Shown in pieces: positions 26,296 to 35,742 of a DNA stretch of 64,000 bases. The stretch spans positions 1-64,000 of the forward strand of contig NZ_JAIVFX010000032.1 in the NCBI RefSeq assembly GCF_020829625.1. Reading direction: 5' to 3'. The position numbers and the translations under genes are program-made. The DNA comes from Nostoc sp. XA010 (GTDB lineage Bacteria; Cyanobacteriota; Cyanobacteriia; Cyanobacteriales; Nostocaceae). A model generated the notes under the pieces. That model saw nothing but the letters and a program-made list of their open reading frames with translations, had not been told where the DNA came from and made no database searches. Position 1 is the first letter of the stretch; each line of letters begins with the position of its first letter.

Positions 26296-27546
26296 ATGGA
26301 TAATTCCCCAGTAGTCGCTCAAGCAGATGCATCCTTAGCAAATTACACTCAGGAAAATATACATCTAGTGGAGTCAGCAGTTGGATTGAATTCACCACCA
26401 AAGGAAAAGATCGGAAGTGACTTTGACTCTCGCATGATGCTGCGGTGTTTAGAACTTGCTCGCCGCGCTTTAGGACGGACTTCGCCAAATCCGCTAGTGG
26501 GAGCGGTGATTGTCAAGGATGGCGAGATTGTAGGCGAAGGGTTTCATCCTCGTGCAGGTGAGCCTCATGCAGAAGTGTTTGCCTTGAGGGCAGCAGGGGT
26601 TGGCGCAGCCTCTCCCCAGGAGAATCGCGCTCGTGGTGCAACAATTTACGTCAGCCTAGAACCTTGTAATCACTATGGGCGTACTCCCCCTTGTTCAGAA
26701 GGATTGATCGAAGCAGGGGTGGCAAAGGTGGTGGTGGGTATGGTTGATCCCAATCCCCTGGTAGCTGGAGGTGGTATTGCCCGTTTACGTGCCGCAGGGA
26801 TCGAGGTGTTGGTAGGAGTAGAAGAAGCAGCTTGTCATCAGCTAAATGAAGCTTTTGTGCATCGCATTCTCTACAAACGACCTTTAGGAATTTTAAAATA
26901 TGCCATGACTTTAGACGGCAAAATTGCTACTACCTCTGGTCATAGTGCCTGGGTAACAAGCCAAGAAGCCCGCAGTGAAGTACATCAGTTGCGGGCGGCT
27001 TGCGATGCAATAATTGTCGGCGGTAATACAGTTCGACAAGATAATCCTTACTTAACCACTCGTCAGGTGGAAGCACATAAACCCCTACGGGTGGTGATGA
27101 GTCGCCATCTCAGACTACCGGAAAATGCCCATCTGTGGCAAACTGCGGATGCTCCAACTTTGGTGTTGACAGAGAAGGGTGCTAATCCCGACTTCCAAGA
27201 ACTGTTGCTCAAGCAGGGGGTGGAGGTGGTGGAATTAACATCACTTACACCAGATAAGGCTATGGCGTACTTGTATGAGCGCGGTTTTTGTAGCGTCTTG
27301 TGGGAATGTGGTGGAACCCTAGCTGCTAGTGCGATCGCTCAAGGAGCAGTACAAAAAGTTTTGGCATTTATTGCCCCAAAAATCATTGGTGGTAGCATTG
27401 CTCCCACACCTGTGGGCGACTTAGGTTTTACTACCATGACTGAGGCCTTGTCTTTAGAACGTGTTCGTTGGCGTGTAGTCGGCTCTGACTGCTTAGTGGA
27501 AGGTTATTTTCCCCAAAAGCCAATAGTCAATAGTAATAACACTTGA
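26296..27546 (+). CDS. ribD: Riboflavin biosynthesis deaminase/reductase RibD
   Basis: A bifunctional enzyme catalysing the second and third steps of riboflavin synthesis. The N-terminal deaminase has the zinc motif HAEVFAL (His and catalytic Glu) and EPCNHYGRTPPC (two Cys). The C-terminal reductase starts at about residue 195 with LKYAMTLDGKIAT and contains GGNTVRQDNPYLT. I use the ATG at 26296 (MDNSPVVAQADAS). An ATG at 26266 is in frame, but its codons come from the TnpB right end (ggggagtgtcaa). Either start adds about 40 residues before the conserved MMLRCLELARRA. Confidence 0.93.
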   Translation: MDNSPVVAQADASLANYTQENIHLVESAVGLNSPPKEKIGSDFDSRMMLRCLELARRALGRTSPNPLVGAVIVKDGEIVGEGFHPRAGEPHAEVFALRAAGVGAASPQENRARGATIYVSLEPCNHYGRTPPCSEGLIEAGVAKVVVGMVDPNPLVAGGGIARLRAAGIEVLVGVEEAACHQLNEAFVHRILYKRPLGILKYAMTLDGKIATTSGHSAWVTSQEARSEVHQLRAACDAIIVGGNTVRQDNPYLTTRQVEAHKPLRVVMSRHLRLPENAHLWQTADAPTLVLTEKGANPDFQELLLKQGVEVVELTSLTPDKAMAYLYERGFCSVLWECGGTLAASAIAQGAVQKVLAFIAPKIIGGSIAPTPVGDLGFTTMTEALSLERVRWRVVGSDCLVEGYFPQKPIVNSNNT

Positions 27547-27575
27547 CTATCAATTAATTTATCGTGATTTTGCTA

Positions 27576-27794
27576 TCATGAACACTGACGTTCATGGGCA
27601 ATATCACGTATAAGGGCTAGCCGAGATTGAATGTAGTGGCACAGATAATCAGTTTCGTTAGAATCTAACAACACTTGTGTTTCGGTTTGTTTCACTAACC
27701 ACTGCACCAAGCTAGCATCATCAAGTTGTAAGAGGAGCTTGGCTTGGGCAGTTTCAACCACTGACCAAAGCTGACGCATGATTTTAGGAGTCAT
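27576..27794 (-). CDS. Small conserved cyanobacterial protein
   Basis: A 72-residue helical protein, convergent with ribD (30 bp between the stops). Features: MRQLWSVVETAQAKLLLQLDDASLVQWLV at the N-terminal half and YIQSRLALIRDIAHERQ at the end. No Cys, no signal. The sequence has the character of a real protein and I recall similar short proteins in other cyanobacteria, all unnamed. Function unknown. Confidence 0.6.
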   Translation of the reverse strand: MTPKIMRQLWSVVETAQAKLLLQLDDASLVQWLVKQTETQVLLDSNETDYLCHYIQSRLALIRDIAHERQCS

Positions 27795-28224
27795 CAGACC
27801 TCAATTGAATAATTAGCTTTGCTGTCTTTACATTACACAATTACAATCGCACTTTACGACATGAATGTAGAAGTTGAGACAAGTATTATTAAAAACTTAA
27901 TAATCGTATTTATAAGTTTATGAAGATTAAGAATTTGAAACTCAGTTTTGAAAATGGGAATTGGGCATTGGGAATTGGCTATTAAGTAAAACGGCGTAAA
28001 TAATTAAAGGTTTGTAGTAAGAACTTTAGTCCTAAAAGAAGGACTGAAGCCCTTAATACGCACTCGATTACAATAATTTTACATAATTTAACATAGTTAA
28101 ATTTATTGGCGCCGACTTACTTAGTTACGGCTCATAATTTAACTAATGACTAACTATATTGAATCCTAAATCTGTCTTGTAAAATACAAAAATCTAAATT
28201 TTGAGGACAATGTTTCCCAGGAAA
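27795..28224. other. Intergenic region with short repeats, no gene seen
   Basis: About 430 bp between two - strand genes. It contains a heptad-type tract (gggaattgggcattgggaat) at about 27955-27975, a member of the short tandem repeat family of this genome, and an imperfect repeat around tttagtcctaaaagaaggactgaag. No open frame of note. Confidence 0.4.
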
Positions 28225-30093
28225 TTAACACCTTTTGGCTGTAGATGGACTCACAAAATCATGTAAATTTTCATCCCAAATGCTAATGTAAATAAAATTA
28301 CATTGTTGGCGGATAATCTGACCCTTAACTGAGCCATTATTAAAACTAAAATTATCAGATTGACGCTGTTGTACTTGTTTTAGTCCCTGCTTTATATCTT
28401 CAGTGGCTTGTCCACCTAACATTCCATTCAAGGTAGTCTCCATTACCTGCGGGTCTACCGATTCGGCAAAAGATACCTCAGTTTGACGCAGCACTTTAGA
28501 ATTACGATCAAATAAGTAGCCAAGGTCAATTTTGTCTGGCACTAGTTTGTAAACGACAGCACGAGTCTTGCCCCATGCGCCTCTTAAATCTTGATTTGGT
28601 TTGCCGAGGGTAGCTTCTACGATGTTTCTTGGTGTACCTGTAGGGAATGCGGGAACGCTTTGCCTGCTGGTAGTGGCAGCTAATTTAGTACGTGGCTTCT
28701 TCTGTGGCGTGGAACGCATTTCTGGTGTGGGAACTGGGCTGGCATTGCCCAAAGCAGGTATCGCCTCATTCTCTGGTTCTGGCTGTGGTGTGGATACTAC
28801 TGGCGCTGGAGTATCTGAAGTTACAGGCTCTTCTTCTGGCTGTGGTATAGATACAACTGGGGGATCAGAGGTTGGCAAAGGATTGGAAATTACTCGCCGT
28901 CGTGCTGGTGAAGTTGGTACAACTGGGACTGGAGAAGTTTGAGACGAAACGGGCGGTTCAGTAGATGCAGGAGAGGGCAAAGATTCTGGCGATGGGGTGG
29001 GGCTTGTGGCAATGGTTGTTTCTGGTTGTTGCTGACGAGTCATATTAGAAATTGCTACTGCACTAAGCAAGCCGCCTATGAGTAAACTACCAACAATTAC
29101 AGCAGGTTTTTGCCAGTTTCTACCAGAGGAAGACGGTGCGATACCTTCGGTGAGCTTCGCTAACGCAGAATTTTTTTGCGGTGAATGCAATACCTGGGTT
29201 TGTCTCGATGTAGTGGGAGAAAAACTAACTGTGGGAGTATTTGCAGCTAACTCAGTAGGTATATTAGTAGGAGACTGCAAAGCATGTAGCATTTTACTAG
29301 CAGTGCTGTAGCGATCGCCAGCATGAGGCTTAATTGCTTGATTGAGTACCCCCGCCAATTGGGAAGAGACATGAGGAGCGTGATCTTGCCAAAGTATTTC
29401 CCCAGTTTTGAGATCAGTTTGTAGTTCTTGCGGGTGTTTGCCAGTCAGCAGATAAACCGCCGTTAAGCCTAGGCTGTAGATATCAGTGGCGTAAACTGGG
29501 CGGCCAACAGCTTGTTCGCTAGGCATATAACCAGGCGTACCCATGACGAGCGATCGCGTCGGGTATCCTGGAGAATTCACCACCGAACGGATTGTTTCTT
29601 TGACTGCACCAAAATCAATCAAAACTGGCTTGCCATCAACAGAACGGAGAATAATGTTCTCAGGCTTGATATCCCGGTGAATAATGCCTTTGCTGTGGAC
29701 ATAATCTAAAACTGAAAGTAGACTCAAGAGAATTTGCCGAACAGCAGTTTCACTCTCAAATCCTTTGGCTTCGACAATTTTTGTCAAGGTTTGGCCGTGA
29801 ATCCATTCTTGGACGAGGTAAAATTGCCCATTCTCAGAAAAGTAGGCGTAGAGTTTCGGAATTTGGTTACTACTTTCACCCAAAAACTCCAAGGTTGCTG
29901 CTTCCCGTTCAAACCGTTGTTGGATAATGTGGTAGGTTTGCGGGTCATTATTGGTTATCGGTTTTAGTTGCTTGATTACACAGCGACGGCGAGAAGGCAT
30001 GTGGACATCTTCAGCCAGAAAGGTTTCGCCAAACCCACCAGCGCCGATTATCTGGATAACTTGATAGCGATTGTTTAGCAGGGTTATTGTCAT
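28225..30093 (-). CDS. Serine/threonine protein kinase, membrane-anchored
   Basis: A 622-residue Hanks-type kinase. The kinase domain (10-270) has the Gly loop GAGGFGETFLAED, CVIKQLK with the catalytic Lys, HRDIKPENIIL, DFGAVK and a GTPGYMPSEQ activation segment. A single membrane segment (AVIVGSLLIGGLLSAVAI, about 335-352) follows, then a Pro/Ser/Thr-rich spacer (about 360-470). The extracytoplasmic domain (490-622; GTPRNIVEATLGKPNQDLRG, YLFDRNSKVLRQTEVSF, QQCNFIYISIWDENLHDFV) is also found in other cyanobacterial kinases and may be a sensor. All catalytic residues are present, so it should be active. Confidence 0.9.
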   Translation of the reverse strand: MTITLLNNRYQVIQIIGAGGFGETFLAEDVHMPSRRRCVIKQLKPITNNDPQTYHIIQQRFEREAATLEFLGESSNQIPKLYAYFSENGQFYLVQEWIHGQTLTKIVEAKGFESETAVRQILLSLLSVLDYVHSKGIIHRDIKPENIILRSVDGKPVLIDFGAVKETIRSVVNSPGYPTRSLVMGTPGYMPSEQAVGRPVYATDIYSLGLTAVYLLTGKHPQELQTDLKTGEILWQDHAPHVSSQLAGVLNQAIKPHAGDRYSTASKMLHALQSPTNIPTELAANTPTVSFSPTTSRQTQVLHSPQKNSALAKLTEGIAPSSSGRNWQKPAVIVGSLLIGGLLSAVAISNMTRQQQPETTIATSPTPSPESLPSPASTEPPVSSQTSPVPVVPTSPARRRVISNPLPTSDPPVVSIPQPEEEPVTSDTPAPVVSTPQPEPENEAIPALGNASPVPTPEMRSTPQKKPRTKLAATTSRQSVPAFPTGTPRNIVEATLGKPNQDLRGAWGKTRAVVYKLVPDKIDLGYLFDRNSKVLRQTEVSFAESVDPQVMETTLNGMLGGQATEDIKQGLKQVQQRQSDNFSFNNGSVKGQIIRQQCNFIYISIWDENLHDFVSPSTAKRC

Positions 30094-30253
30094 GAGAAAT
30101 CACAAGCGTAGACACCGGAGACATTTCGTCTCTGGGCTTGTCGTCAGACATGGCCCTTTCCAAATGTACATCAGATGAGTTAATGAGTTATGAATACTAA
30201 ACTTCTTGCAAAAGTCTATCCCCTTTTCCACATCCTGTGAAAAGTCAGGTTGA

Positions 30254-30282
30254 GCGATGCCTACGGCTGGCTACGCCTACGC
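30254..30282. repeat. Dispersed GC-rich palindromic repeat, second copy
   Basis: gcgatgcctacggctggcta followed by cgcctacgc, close to the copies at 7400 and 59638. Confidence 0.65.
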
Positions 30283-30340
30283 ATTTCCTTTAGGACTTAC
30301 GCACAAGAGATCCCCAACCCCGATAAATTGGGGGCTTTTA

Positions 30341-30375
30341 AGATCCCCCCCTTTTTAAGGGGGTTAGGGGGGATC
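30341..30375. repeat. gatcccccc..ggggggatc inverted repeat
   Basis: A long imperfect palindrome: gatccccccctttttaaggg, then ggttagggggg, then atc. A related hairpin (ccctccccttataaaggggaggg) lies at about 30614-30638 and another (ctctccttataaaggagag) at about 49748-49768. These are common intergenic hairpin repeats of Nostoc-type genomes. Confidence 0.65.
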
Positions 30376-30407
30376 GAGATTTCAGGTTTTCAATGCGTAA
30401 GTCCTGT

Positions 30408-30561
30408 GCTTGTTGAGCGATCGCATTTGCTTGTTGAGCGATCACATTTGCTTGTTGAGCGATCGCATTTGCTTTTTGAGCGATCACATTTGCTTGTTGA
30501 GCGATCACATTTGCTTGTTGAGCGTCAGCATTTGCTTGTTGAGCGTCAGCATTTGCTTGTT
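30408..30561. repeat. 21-bp tandem repeat array, seven units plus a partial
   Basis: Unit gcttgttgagcgatcgcattt, with variants gcgatcac and gcgtcagc at the central octamer. The HIP1 octamer gcgatcgc is in units 1 and 3. The period is a multiple of three, so several frames stay open on both strands. On the - strand one frame encodes heptads ANxIAQQ. The array is flanked by gatcccccc repeats. I do not think it is a gene: the heptad frame has no start with a ribosome site and ends in the neighbouring repeat. Confidence 0.85.
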
Positions 30562-30707
30562 GCGTTCATCCGAAAACGAAATAGCTGATTAACCAAGGTT
30601 TTACCCCACCCTAACCCTCCCCTTATAAAGGGGAGGGAACTAGATTTCTTGTTTCTCCCCAATAAACGGGGGGATTAAGGCGGGTGACAAAGCCAACATT
30701 TTATGTA

Positions 30708-31757
30708 CTAAGTAAACTCTATAGTCTCAACAAACTCTAAAATACTCTCCTTGATATCTTCAGCTTCTTCTTCAACGGAATCGGGAGTTTCACCGTTAAT
30801 AAAGCTGTGCTGACTACTAACTATATACAAAAATTCACCACTGATAAAGGTGAGTAGCCCCCGGTAAGCGTCTAATCTAATCGCAGTTCCATTATTTTCT
30901 TGCTTAGAAATCGTCGAACCTTTGGGCATATCAATTAATACGTAGTAAGCGCCTCGCAAAGTGTCTGCCAGATATTCGGTATACTCCACAGAAGCATCTG
31001 GGACATTTGCAAAAATCGCCTGGGGTACATATTTGTCTACTAAAATTGTTTGTAAATATTCTTCTTGTCCAACAGACTCCAATTCCTCTAACTGTTCTAG
31101 AGGGAAAGGATAATAATCGATTCTCAGCAGAGTACCAATGTCATCGGAAAAGCCAACGACTCCTTCCTGACTTTGAATTCTACCGCCCTGCTGCGGATCA
31201 ACCGGAATCGGCACAGCAAAATTACCTAAAGGGGATTGATATGTCTGTTCACTAAAATCTTCTATGACTACTGTCTCATCTTCATCGTCTGTATATTCTT
31301 CATCTTCTGCTTCTTGAAAGGCTGCGATTACCTCCTTGATAATTTCCTCTGCTTCTTCATCCTCCAGGTCTAATGCTGCTTGTAGCTTTTTGAGGTAGGC
31401 TTGTTTCGGTTTGGGGATGGCGAGGTCATCGTCTAAAAGCACTATTACCCCAGCAGCAAAACCATCCAGCACTAATTCATCTGAGAGAGATACTTTGGCG
31501 ACATTAAACAAAGGCCCAATTCCCTCTTCTTGTGCAATGGAGATTAGTCTATCAACAATTTCAGCGATTTCATCTTCTGAGTATTCCTCAAAAACCTCAA
31601 ATTCCCAGAGGATACCTGCCAAACTATCTGCATCGACATCTTCAATCAATGAATCAGCGATCGCAGTCACAGTTGCGATCGCCGCCACCGCTTCCTCTGG
31701 ACTTAGCGATTCCTCTGATGTCTTTGGTGAGTTAAAAACCTTGTCATACTTGGTCAT
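30708..31757 (-). CDS. Acidic protein with TerB-like N-terminal region
   Basis: A 349-residue very acidic cytoplasmic protein. Residues 15-150 are helical, with SPEEAVAAIATVTAIADSL, LVLDGFAAGVIVLLDDDLAI and QAYLKKLQAALDLEDEEAEE, which resembles the tellurite-resistance TerB fold. An acidic hinge (about 150-165) leads to a C-terminal beta-rich domain (170-349: YQSPLGNFAVPIPVDP, RGAYYVLIDMPKGS, GLLTFISGEFLYIVSSQ). Related proteins occur in cyanobacteria without a known role. Single gene. Confidence 0.7.
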   Translation of the reverse strand: MTKYDKVFNSPKTSEESLSPEEAVAAIATVTAIADSLIEDVDADSLAGILWEFEVFEEYSEDEIAEIVDRLISIAQEEGIGPLFNVAKVSLSDELVLDGFAAGVIVLLDDDLAIPKPKQAYLKKLQAALDLEDEEAEEIIKEVIAAFQEAEDEEYTDDEDETVVIEDFSEQTYQSPLGNFAVPIPVDPQQGGRIQSQEGVVGFSDDIGTLLRIDYYPFPLEQLEELESVGQEEYLQTILVDKYVPQAIFANVPDASVEYTEYLADTLRGAYYVLIDMPKGSTISKQENNGTAIRLDAYRGLLTFISGEFLYIVSSQHSFINGETPDSVEEEAEDIKESILEFVETIEFT

Positions 31758-32231
31758 AAATGCTACCTAAATTAATTCCTTGATAGTAATAACAGATTGA
31801 AAGTGACAATGGTCAGTTTACCAATGAAGCGAATTTTCTAGAGAAATTGGCTAACAGGTAGTTTACTTACTATTGCTCAGGTATAACAAAATCTTGTTGA
31901 CAGCTAATCTCCAAGGAGTTGAGGTCTTTTAAAATCTGTTGTCGAATATACACTTAAACACGAGTTAGGCTCAATATTTACCGTAAGTCAGCTTTATTAA
32001 ATATTGTAAATTTTTGTAATCAAGCAATTATCATTAATAACTGCTATGTTCCTTTATTTTTATCCTCTAGCAGATGAATTATATCTATCGATAGAATTAT
32101 AAACTAGCTACCGATAGATACCTACACCGTGGGAGGGATGTCACAATACCAAAGTTTGTAGTGACATACAATACTCGAAACGTTGTACTGTTGGTCTACA
32201 AGTATGAATTACATGAAATTTTGAGTTTTTT
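31758..32231. other. Intergenic region between divergent genes
   Basis: About 470 bp of AT-rich sequence with no recognisable gene. It contains a partly symmetric pair ctatcgatag (32085-32095) and taccgatagatacc (32109-32122). Promoters of both the acidic protein gene and the amylase gene should lie here. Confidence 0.4.
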
Positions 32232-34160
32232 ATGGTACAAACCCCTCCATCTCAGTTTTCACCAGATCAATATAAAGTTGATTCTGCACAAGAAAAAGTA
32301 GAAGCTATTATAGAAACACCATCATCAGATACTGAGATTGACTTAGAGTTTCTTTACACTAGAGATATTGAATTTCGTCAGGAAACCATTTACTTTCTTG
32401 TGGTCGATCGTTTTTATGATGGCGATCCAGATAACAGCGTAGGTGCAAACTCAGAACTGTACGATCCAACTAGACAAAATTGGGGTAAGTACTGGGGTGG
32501 CGACTTGCAAGGTGTCATCGATAAGTTAGATTATCTCAAAAACATGGGAGTGACAGCACTTTGGTTAACTCCACTGTTTGAGCAGGTTGAAGAGTTATTT
32601 GTTGGAAATGCAGCGCTACATGGCTATTGGACAAAAGACTTTAAGCGGCTCAATCCTCGCTACATTGCTGATGGAGAAAATCCTTCTTTAAACGCTACGC
32701 AAGAAGAAAAAAATACGACTTTTGATCGGTTAGTTACAGAACTGCACAAGCGCAATATGAAGCTGGTGCTAGATATTGTCTGCAACCATAGCAGCCCTGA
32801 CACTAGCGGTAGTAAAGGTGAATTGTATGATGATGGCGTCAAAATTGCTGATTTCAATGATGATGTGAATCATTGGTATCACCACTATGGCGAAGTGCAA
32901 AACTGGGAAGACGATTGGCAAGTACAGAACTGTGAACTATCTGGTCTAGCAACCTTTAATGAGAACAATACGGAATATCGAGAATATATTAAGTCAGCCA
33001 TTAAACAATGGCTAGACCGGGGTGTGGATGCACTACGGGTGGATACTGTCAAGCACATGCCTATCTGGTTTTGGCAAGAATTTACTGGTGATATGACCAA
33101 TCACAAACCAGATATATTCATTTTTGGTGAATGGATTTACAGTAATCCTACTGACGATCGCTCGGTGGAATTTGTTAACCACTCAGGCATGACACTGCTA
33201 GACTTTGGGTTGTGCGTGGCAATTCGAGCCGCACTAGGGCAAGGTTCAGAAATGGGATTCCAGACAATTCAATACATTTTTGACCAAGATTATCGCTACA
33301 ACGGGGCAACAGAGCTAGTTACCTTCATCGATAATCATGATATGTCCCGCTTCCAATCGCTGAACCCCGATCCAGCGATGTTGAAGGTTGCGATCGCTTT
33401 AATCATGACCTGTCGCGGTATTCCCTGCATCTATTACGGTACAGAACAATATCTGCATGACGATACCGATGGCGGTAACGACCCGTATAACCGCCCGATG
33501 ATGGAAAATTGGGATACTGAGAGTGAAATTTATCGTTGCATCAGGTTATTGTCTGGCTTACGGCGACTGAATCCAGCCGTGTCAATGGGTAGCCACTGGC
33601 AAAAATACTTAACAGCAGATATTTACTGTTATGTACGCCGCTATCGTGACTCTGTGTGTTTTGTAGCTTTAAACCGGGGAGGAGGAGTTACTCTACCAGA
33701 AGTAGAAACAGAATTGCCCGATGGAGAACATACTTGCGTAGTGACTCGCAATAAGTATGAGGTGAAAGACGGCAAGATTTATAACCTGGTATTAGAAGAA
33801 CGCGGAGTGCTTGTTTTCAGCCACGTTGGGGAACGGATAAAAGCACAGACAATTGTGCGCGTCCAACTCACTGGCGTGGATACCAAACCCGGTGAAATCA
33901 TTGTGGTGACAGGAGATTGCCCAGAGTTGGGTAACTGGGATATCAGCAAAGCATATCCTTTAGAGTACATTAACTCGAATACCTGGTCTGCGGAGATTCC
34001 CTTTGATGAAAGTACTGGTAAGCTAATTGCTTATAAATATGCCATGTGGCGGGAAGGGCGATCGCCCCTGCGGGAAAATCTCGTAAATCGCCGTTGGGTG
34101 ATTGCCAAAGAAGGTACTGTAAAATGGCGTGATACCTGGGCTTCGGGAAGAGAATCGTAG
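32232..34160 (+). CDS. Alpha-amylase family glycoside hydrolase (GH13) with C-terminal starch-binding domain
   Basis: A 642-residue protein without a signal peptide, so it probably acts in the cytoplasm on glycogen or maltodextrins. GH13 regions: LVLDIVCNHSS (region I), DALRVDTVKH with the nucleophile Asp near residue 270, FIFGEW with the acid/base Glu near 300, and FIDNHD with the third Asp near 368. A C-terminal CBM20-like module (about 543-640; VQLTGVDTKPGEIIVVTGD, then CPELGNWD) binds starch. This architecture resembles CGTase-type amylases. The exact product specificity is unresolved. Confidence 0.9.
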   Translation: MVQTPPSQFSPDQYKVDSAQEKVEAIIETPSSDTEIDLEFLYTRDIEFRQETIYFLVVDRFYDGDPDNSVGANSELYDPTRQNWGKYWGGDLQGVIDKLDYLKNMGVTALWLTPLFEQVEELFVGNAALHGYWTKDFKRLNPRYIADGENPSLNATQEEKNTTFDRLVTELHKRNMKLVLDIVCNHSSPDTSGSKGELYDDGVKIADFNDDVNHWYHHYGEVQNWEDDWQVQNCELSGLATFNENNTEYREYIKSAIKQWLDRGVDALRVDTVKHMPIWFWQEFTGDMTNHKPDIFIFGEWIYSNPTDDRSVEFVNHSGMTLLDFGLCVAIRAALGQGSEMGFQTIQYIFDQDYRYNGATELVTFIDNHDMSRFQSLNPDPAMLKVAIALIMTCRGIPCIYYGTEQYLHDDTDGGNDPYNRPMMENWDTESEIYRCIRLLSGLRRLNPAVSMGSHWQKYLTADIYCYVRRYRDSVCFVALNRGGGVTLPEVETELPDGEHTCVVTRNKYEVKDGKIYNLVLEERGVLVFSHVGERIKAQTIVRVQLTGVDTKPGEIIVVTGDCPELGNWDISKAYPLEYINSNTWSAEIPFDESTGKLIAYKYAMWREGRSPLRENLVNRRWVIAKEGTVKWRDTWASGRES

Positions 34161-34175
34161 AAATATCGAATGAAG

Positions 34176-34219
34176 AGTGAAGAGTCAATGATTAAAATTT
34201 TGATTCTTCACTTTTTATT
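34176..34219 (+). terminator. Intrinsic terminator of the amylase gene
   Basis: A stem of about 13 bp with one mismatch (agtgaagagtcaa / ttgattcttcact), AT-rich loop, and a tail ttttattattt, 16 bp after the stop. Confidence 0.8.
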
Positions 34220-34532
34220 ATTTATGAACTTTAAGTAACAAAAAGTACACAAACAAGCGTATTTAACCACAGTGTGCGCCATAGTATAGTAGTTAGATAT
34301 TTTCTAAATATTTCTTCAATATAATTTAGTTTACAGTGATCTGGATCACACCACTTTGTGAGTTAAAATAACTAATATCAAGCAGATAAGCACCCAAAAA
34401 CTGTTAAAAAGAGGGGCAGAAAGGCTTTAGCTTTTACAGAATAAAAGAATAGATCATACCTTTATAATCGCTAAACTCAGCAGTTTTTAATACTTACCAA
34501 CCAAGTCATCTAAAAAAATGAGAAAAAGGTAA

Positions 34533-35279
34533 ATGGTAATGTTCGACCTCTTACTGAAAAATCAATTAAGTGCTCCAAAAAAACTAAAATTTAAAAAGGA
34601 AATTTTGGCACGAGTTCAAGGTCGAAGTTCAGAAGCTTTAAATGACGAAATAAAATTCTATAAAACTGAATTGCTTCCCTATTTTATAAAGTTGAGCCAA
34701 CAGAATCCTGTTTTTAGTGTGACAGAGCAATTACGGCTTTTAGCGGGTGTTTGGACACCAATCTGGTCTACCATATCGTTTCATGAAAGTTTACCGCAAA
34801 GAATACAAGAGCAGTCCTTCCAAATTTTCCAGCATGATGGTTACTGTGCCAGTATAGCTCGCTATATAATGGGAAAAGAGCAGTCTTTATCCGAGAATTT
34901 TCAATCAAGATTACCAGCTTATGATTTCATGGTAATCCAAAAATATGAAGTTCAAAATGGGAAATGGTATCTTCAAAATATTGATAGATTTCAGGCTTTT
35001 ACAAATAGAGAAATTCCTCTAACTTTAGAATCAGTCTACAACTGGTTTACTCATGTAGTTAATACTAAAGTTAAACTGAACGCCTCGAACGGATTTTTAC
35101 CTAAAGCTCTAAAATTAGAAAATATAGAGATAAATCATGTTAATGGATTTCAAAAAACATCTTTAATAACTTCTCAAGTGTTTGAGCATTTATATATAGA
35201 TAATGACTTGCGGCTTGTGAAAACCCAAACAGATCCCTCACATTTACCTAGTTATACTATTGCTGTGAAGAGGCAATAA
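34533..35279 (+). CDS. Fibrillin/plastid lipid-associated protein family (PAP) member
   Basis: A 248-residue protein. It has the fibrillin-type elements LRLLAGVWTPIWSTI at about residues 67-81 (the LxGxWxLxY region) and a C-terminal HLYIDNDLRLVKTQTD..LPSYTIAVKR (the YLDxDLRIxR signature). Fibrillins are small lipocalin-like proteins tied to thylakoid lipids and plastoglobuli; several occur in cyanobacteria. The middle part is divergent. AGAAAAAGGTAA precedes the start; an alternative ATG two codons later is possible. Confidence 0.72.
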   Translation: MVMFDLLLKNQLSAPKKLKFKKEILARVQGRSSEALNDEIKFYKTELLPYFIKLSQQNPVFSVTEQLRLLAGVWTPIWSTISFHESLPQRIQEQSFQIFQHDGYCASIARYIMGKEQSLSENFQSRLPAYDFMVIQKYEVQNGKWYLQNIDRFQAFTNREIPLTLESVYNWFTHVVNTKVKLNASNGFLPKALKLENIEINHVNGFQKTSLITSQVFEHLYIDNDLRLVKTQTDPSHLPSYTIAVKRQ

Positions 35280-35742
35280 TTGTCGATTGATGAATGCCTC
35301 TGCTACCTTTTGATTCAGACAACGATCGCCAAATTCTTGTTCAATTCCACCGCATATATAATATCTTAACTCCTGGGAGTGTATTCATATTCGACATTGC
35401 AAGACAGGACAAGTCGCACAGTGAAATACAAGCAAGGGGTTTACTTAAGGAGAGAGGTGGGTAGTACTAGTTAAAAGTGAACTCCAGCGCGTGGGCTTTG
35501 GAGGTGAAACAATGCGTAGTTATAATAAATACCTACTGAGAAAGAGTCATGTAGCATTCATTATACGCAAACTATATGAATAAATATCTGAATCAAATCC
35601 AATATCTAATTTTTTTTGCTATGGTGATCCCAAAGTAATTGTTAAGTAATTACGAGGTGTAAATCAAGTTACTAGTCAATAACTTTGTATTTTAATATAC
35701 AAATATATAGAGAAAATATCTCTATAAACTGGATCTGTTTTG
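35280..35742. other. Intergenic region with one possible micro-ORF
   Basis: About 460 bp between convergent genes. It contains AT-rich DNA, a possible 23-codon frame (listed separately) and no obvious terminator stems. Confidence 0.4.
35512..35583 (+). CDS. Possible 23-residue micro-ORF with strong ribosome site
   Basis: ATG preceded at 7 nt by ggaggtga, an eight-base match to the 16S rRNA 3-prime end, the best such match in the window. The frame encodes MRSYNKYLLRKSHVAFIIRK and three more residues: a basic, amphipathic peptide. No family known. It could be a real small protein or the remains of a longer gene. Confidence 0.3.
   Translation: MRSYNKYLLRKSHVAFIIRKLYE

Noticed and set aside
30408..30561. 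CRISPR-like array
   Set aside because: The repeats are directly tandem with no spacers between units.
30250..30592. Protein made of LVERSHL repeats
   Set aside because: An artefact of the 21-bp array whose length is a multiple of three; all three frames stay open and no ribosome site is present.
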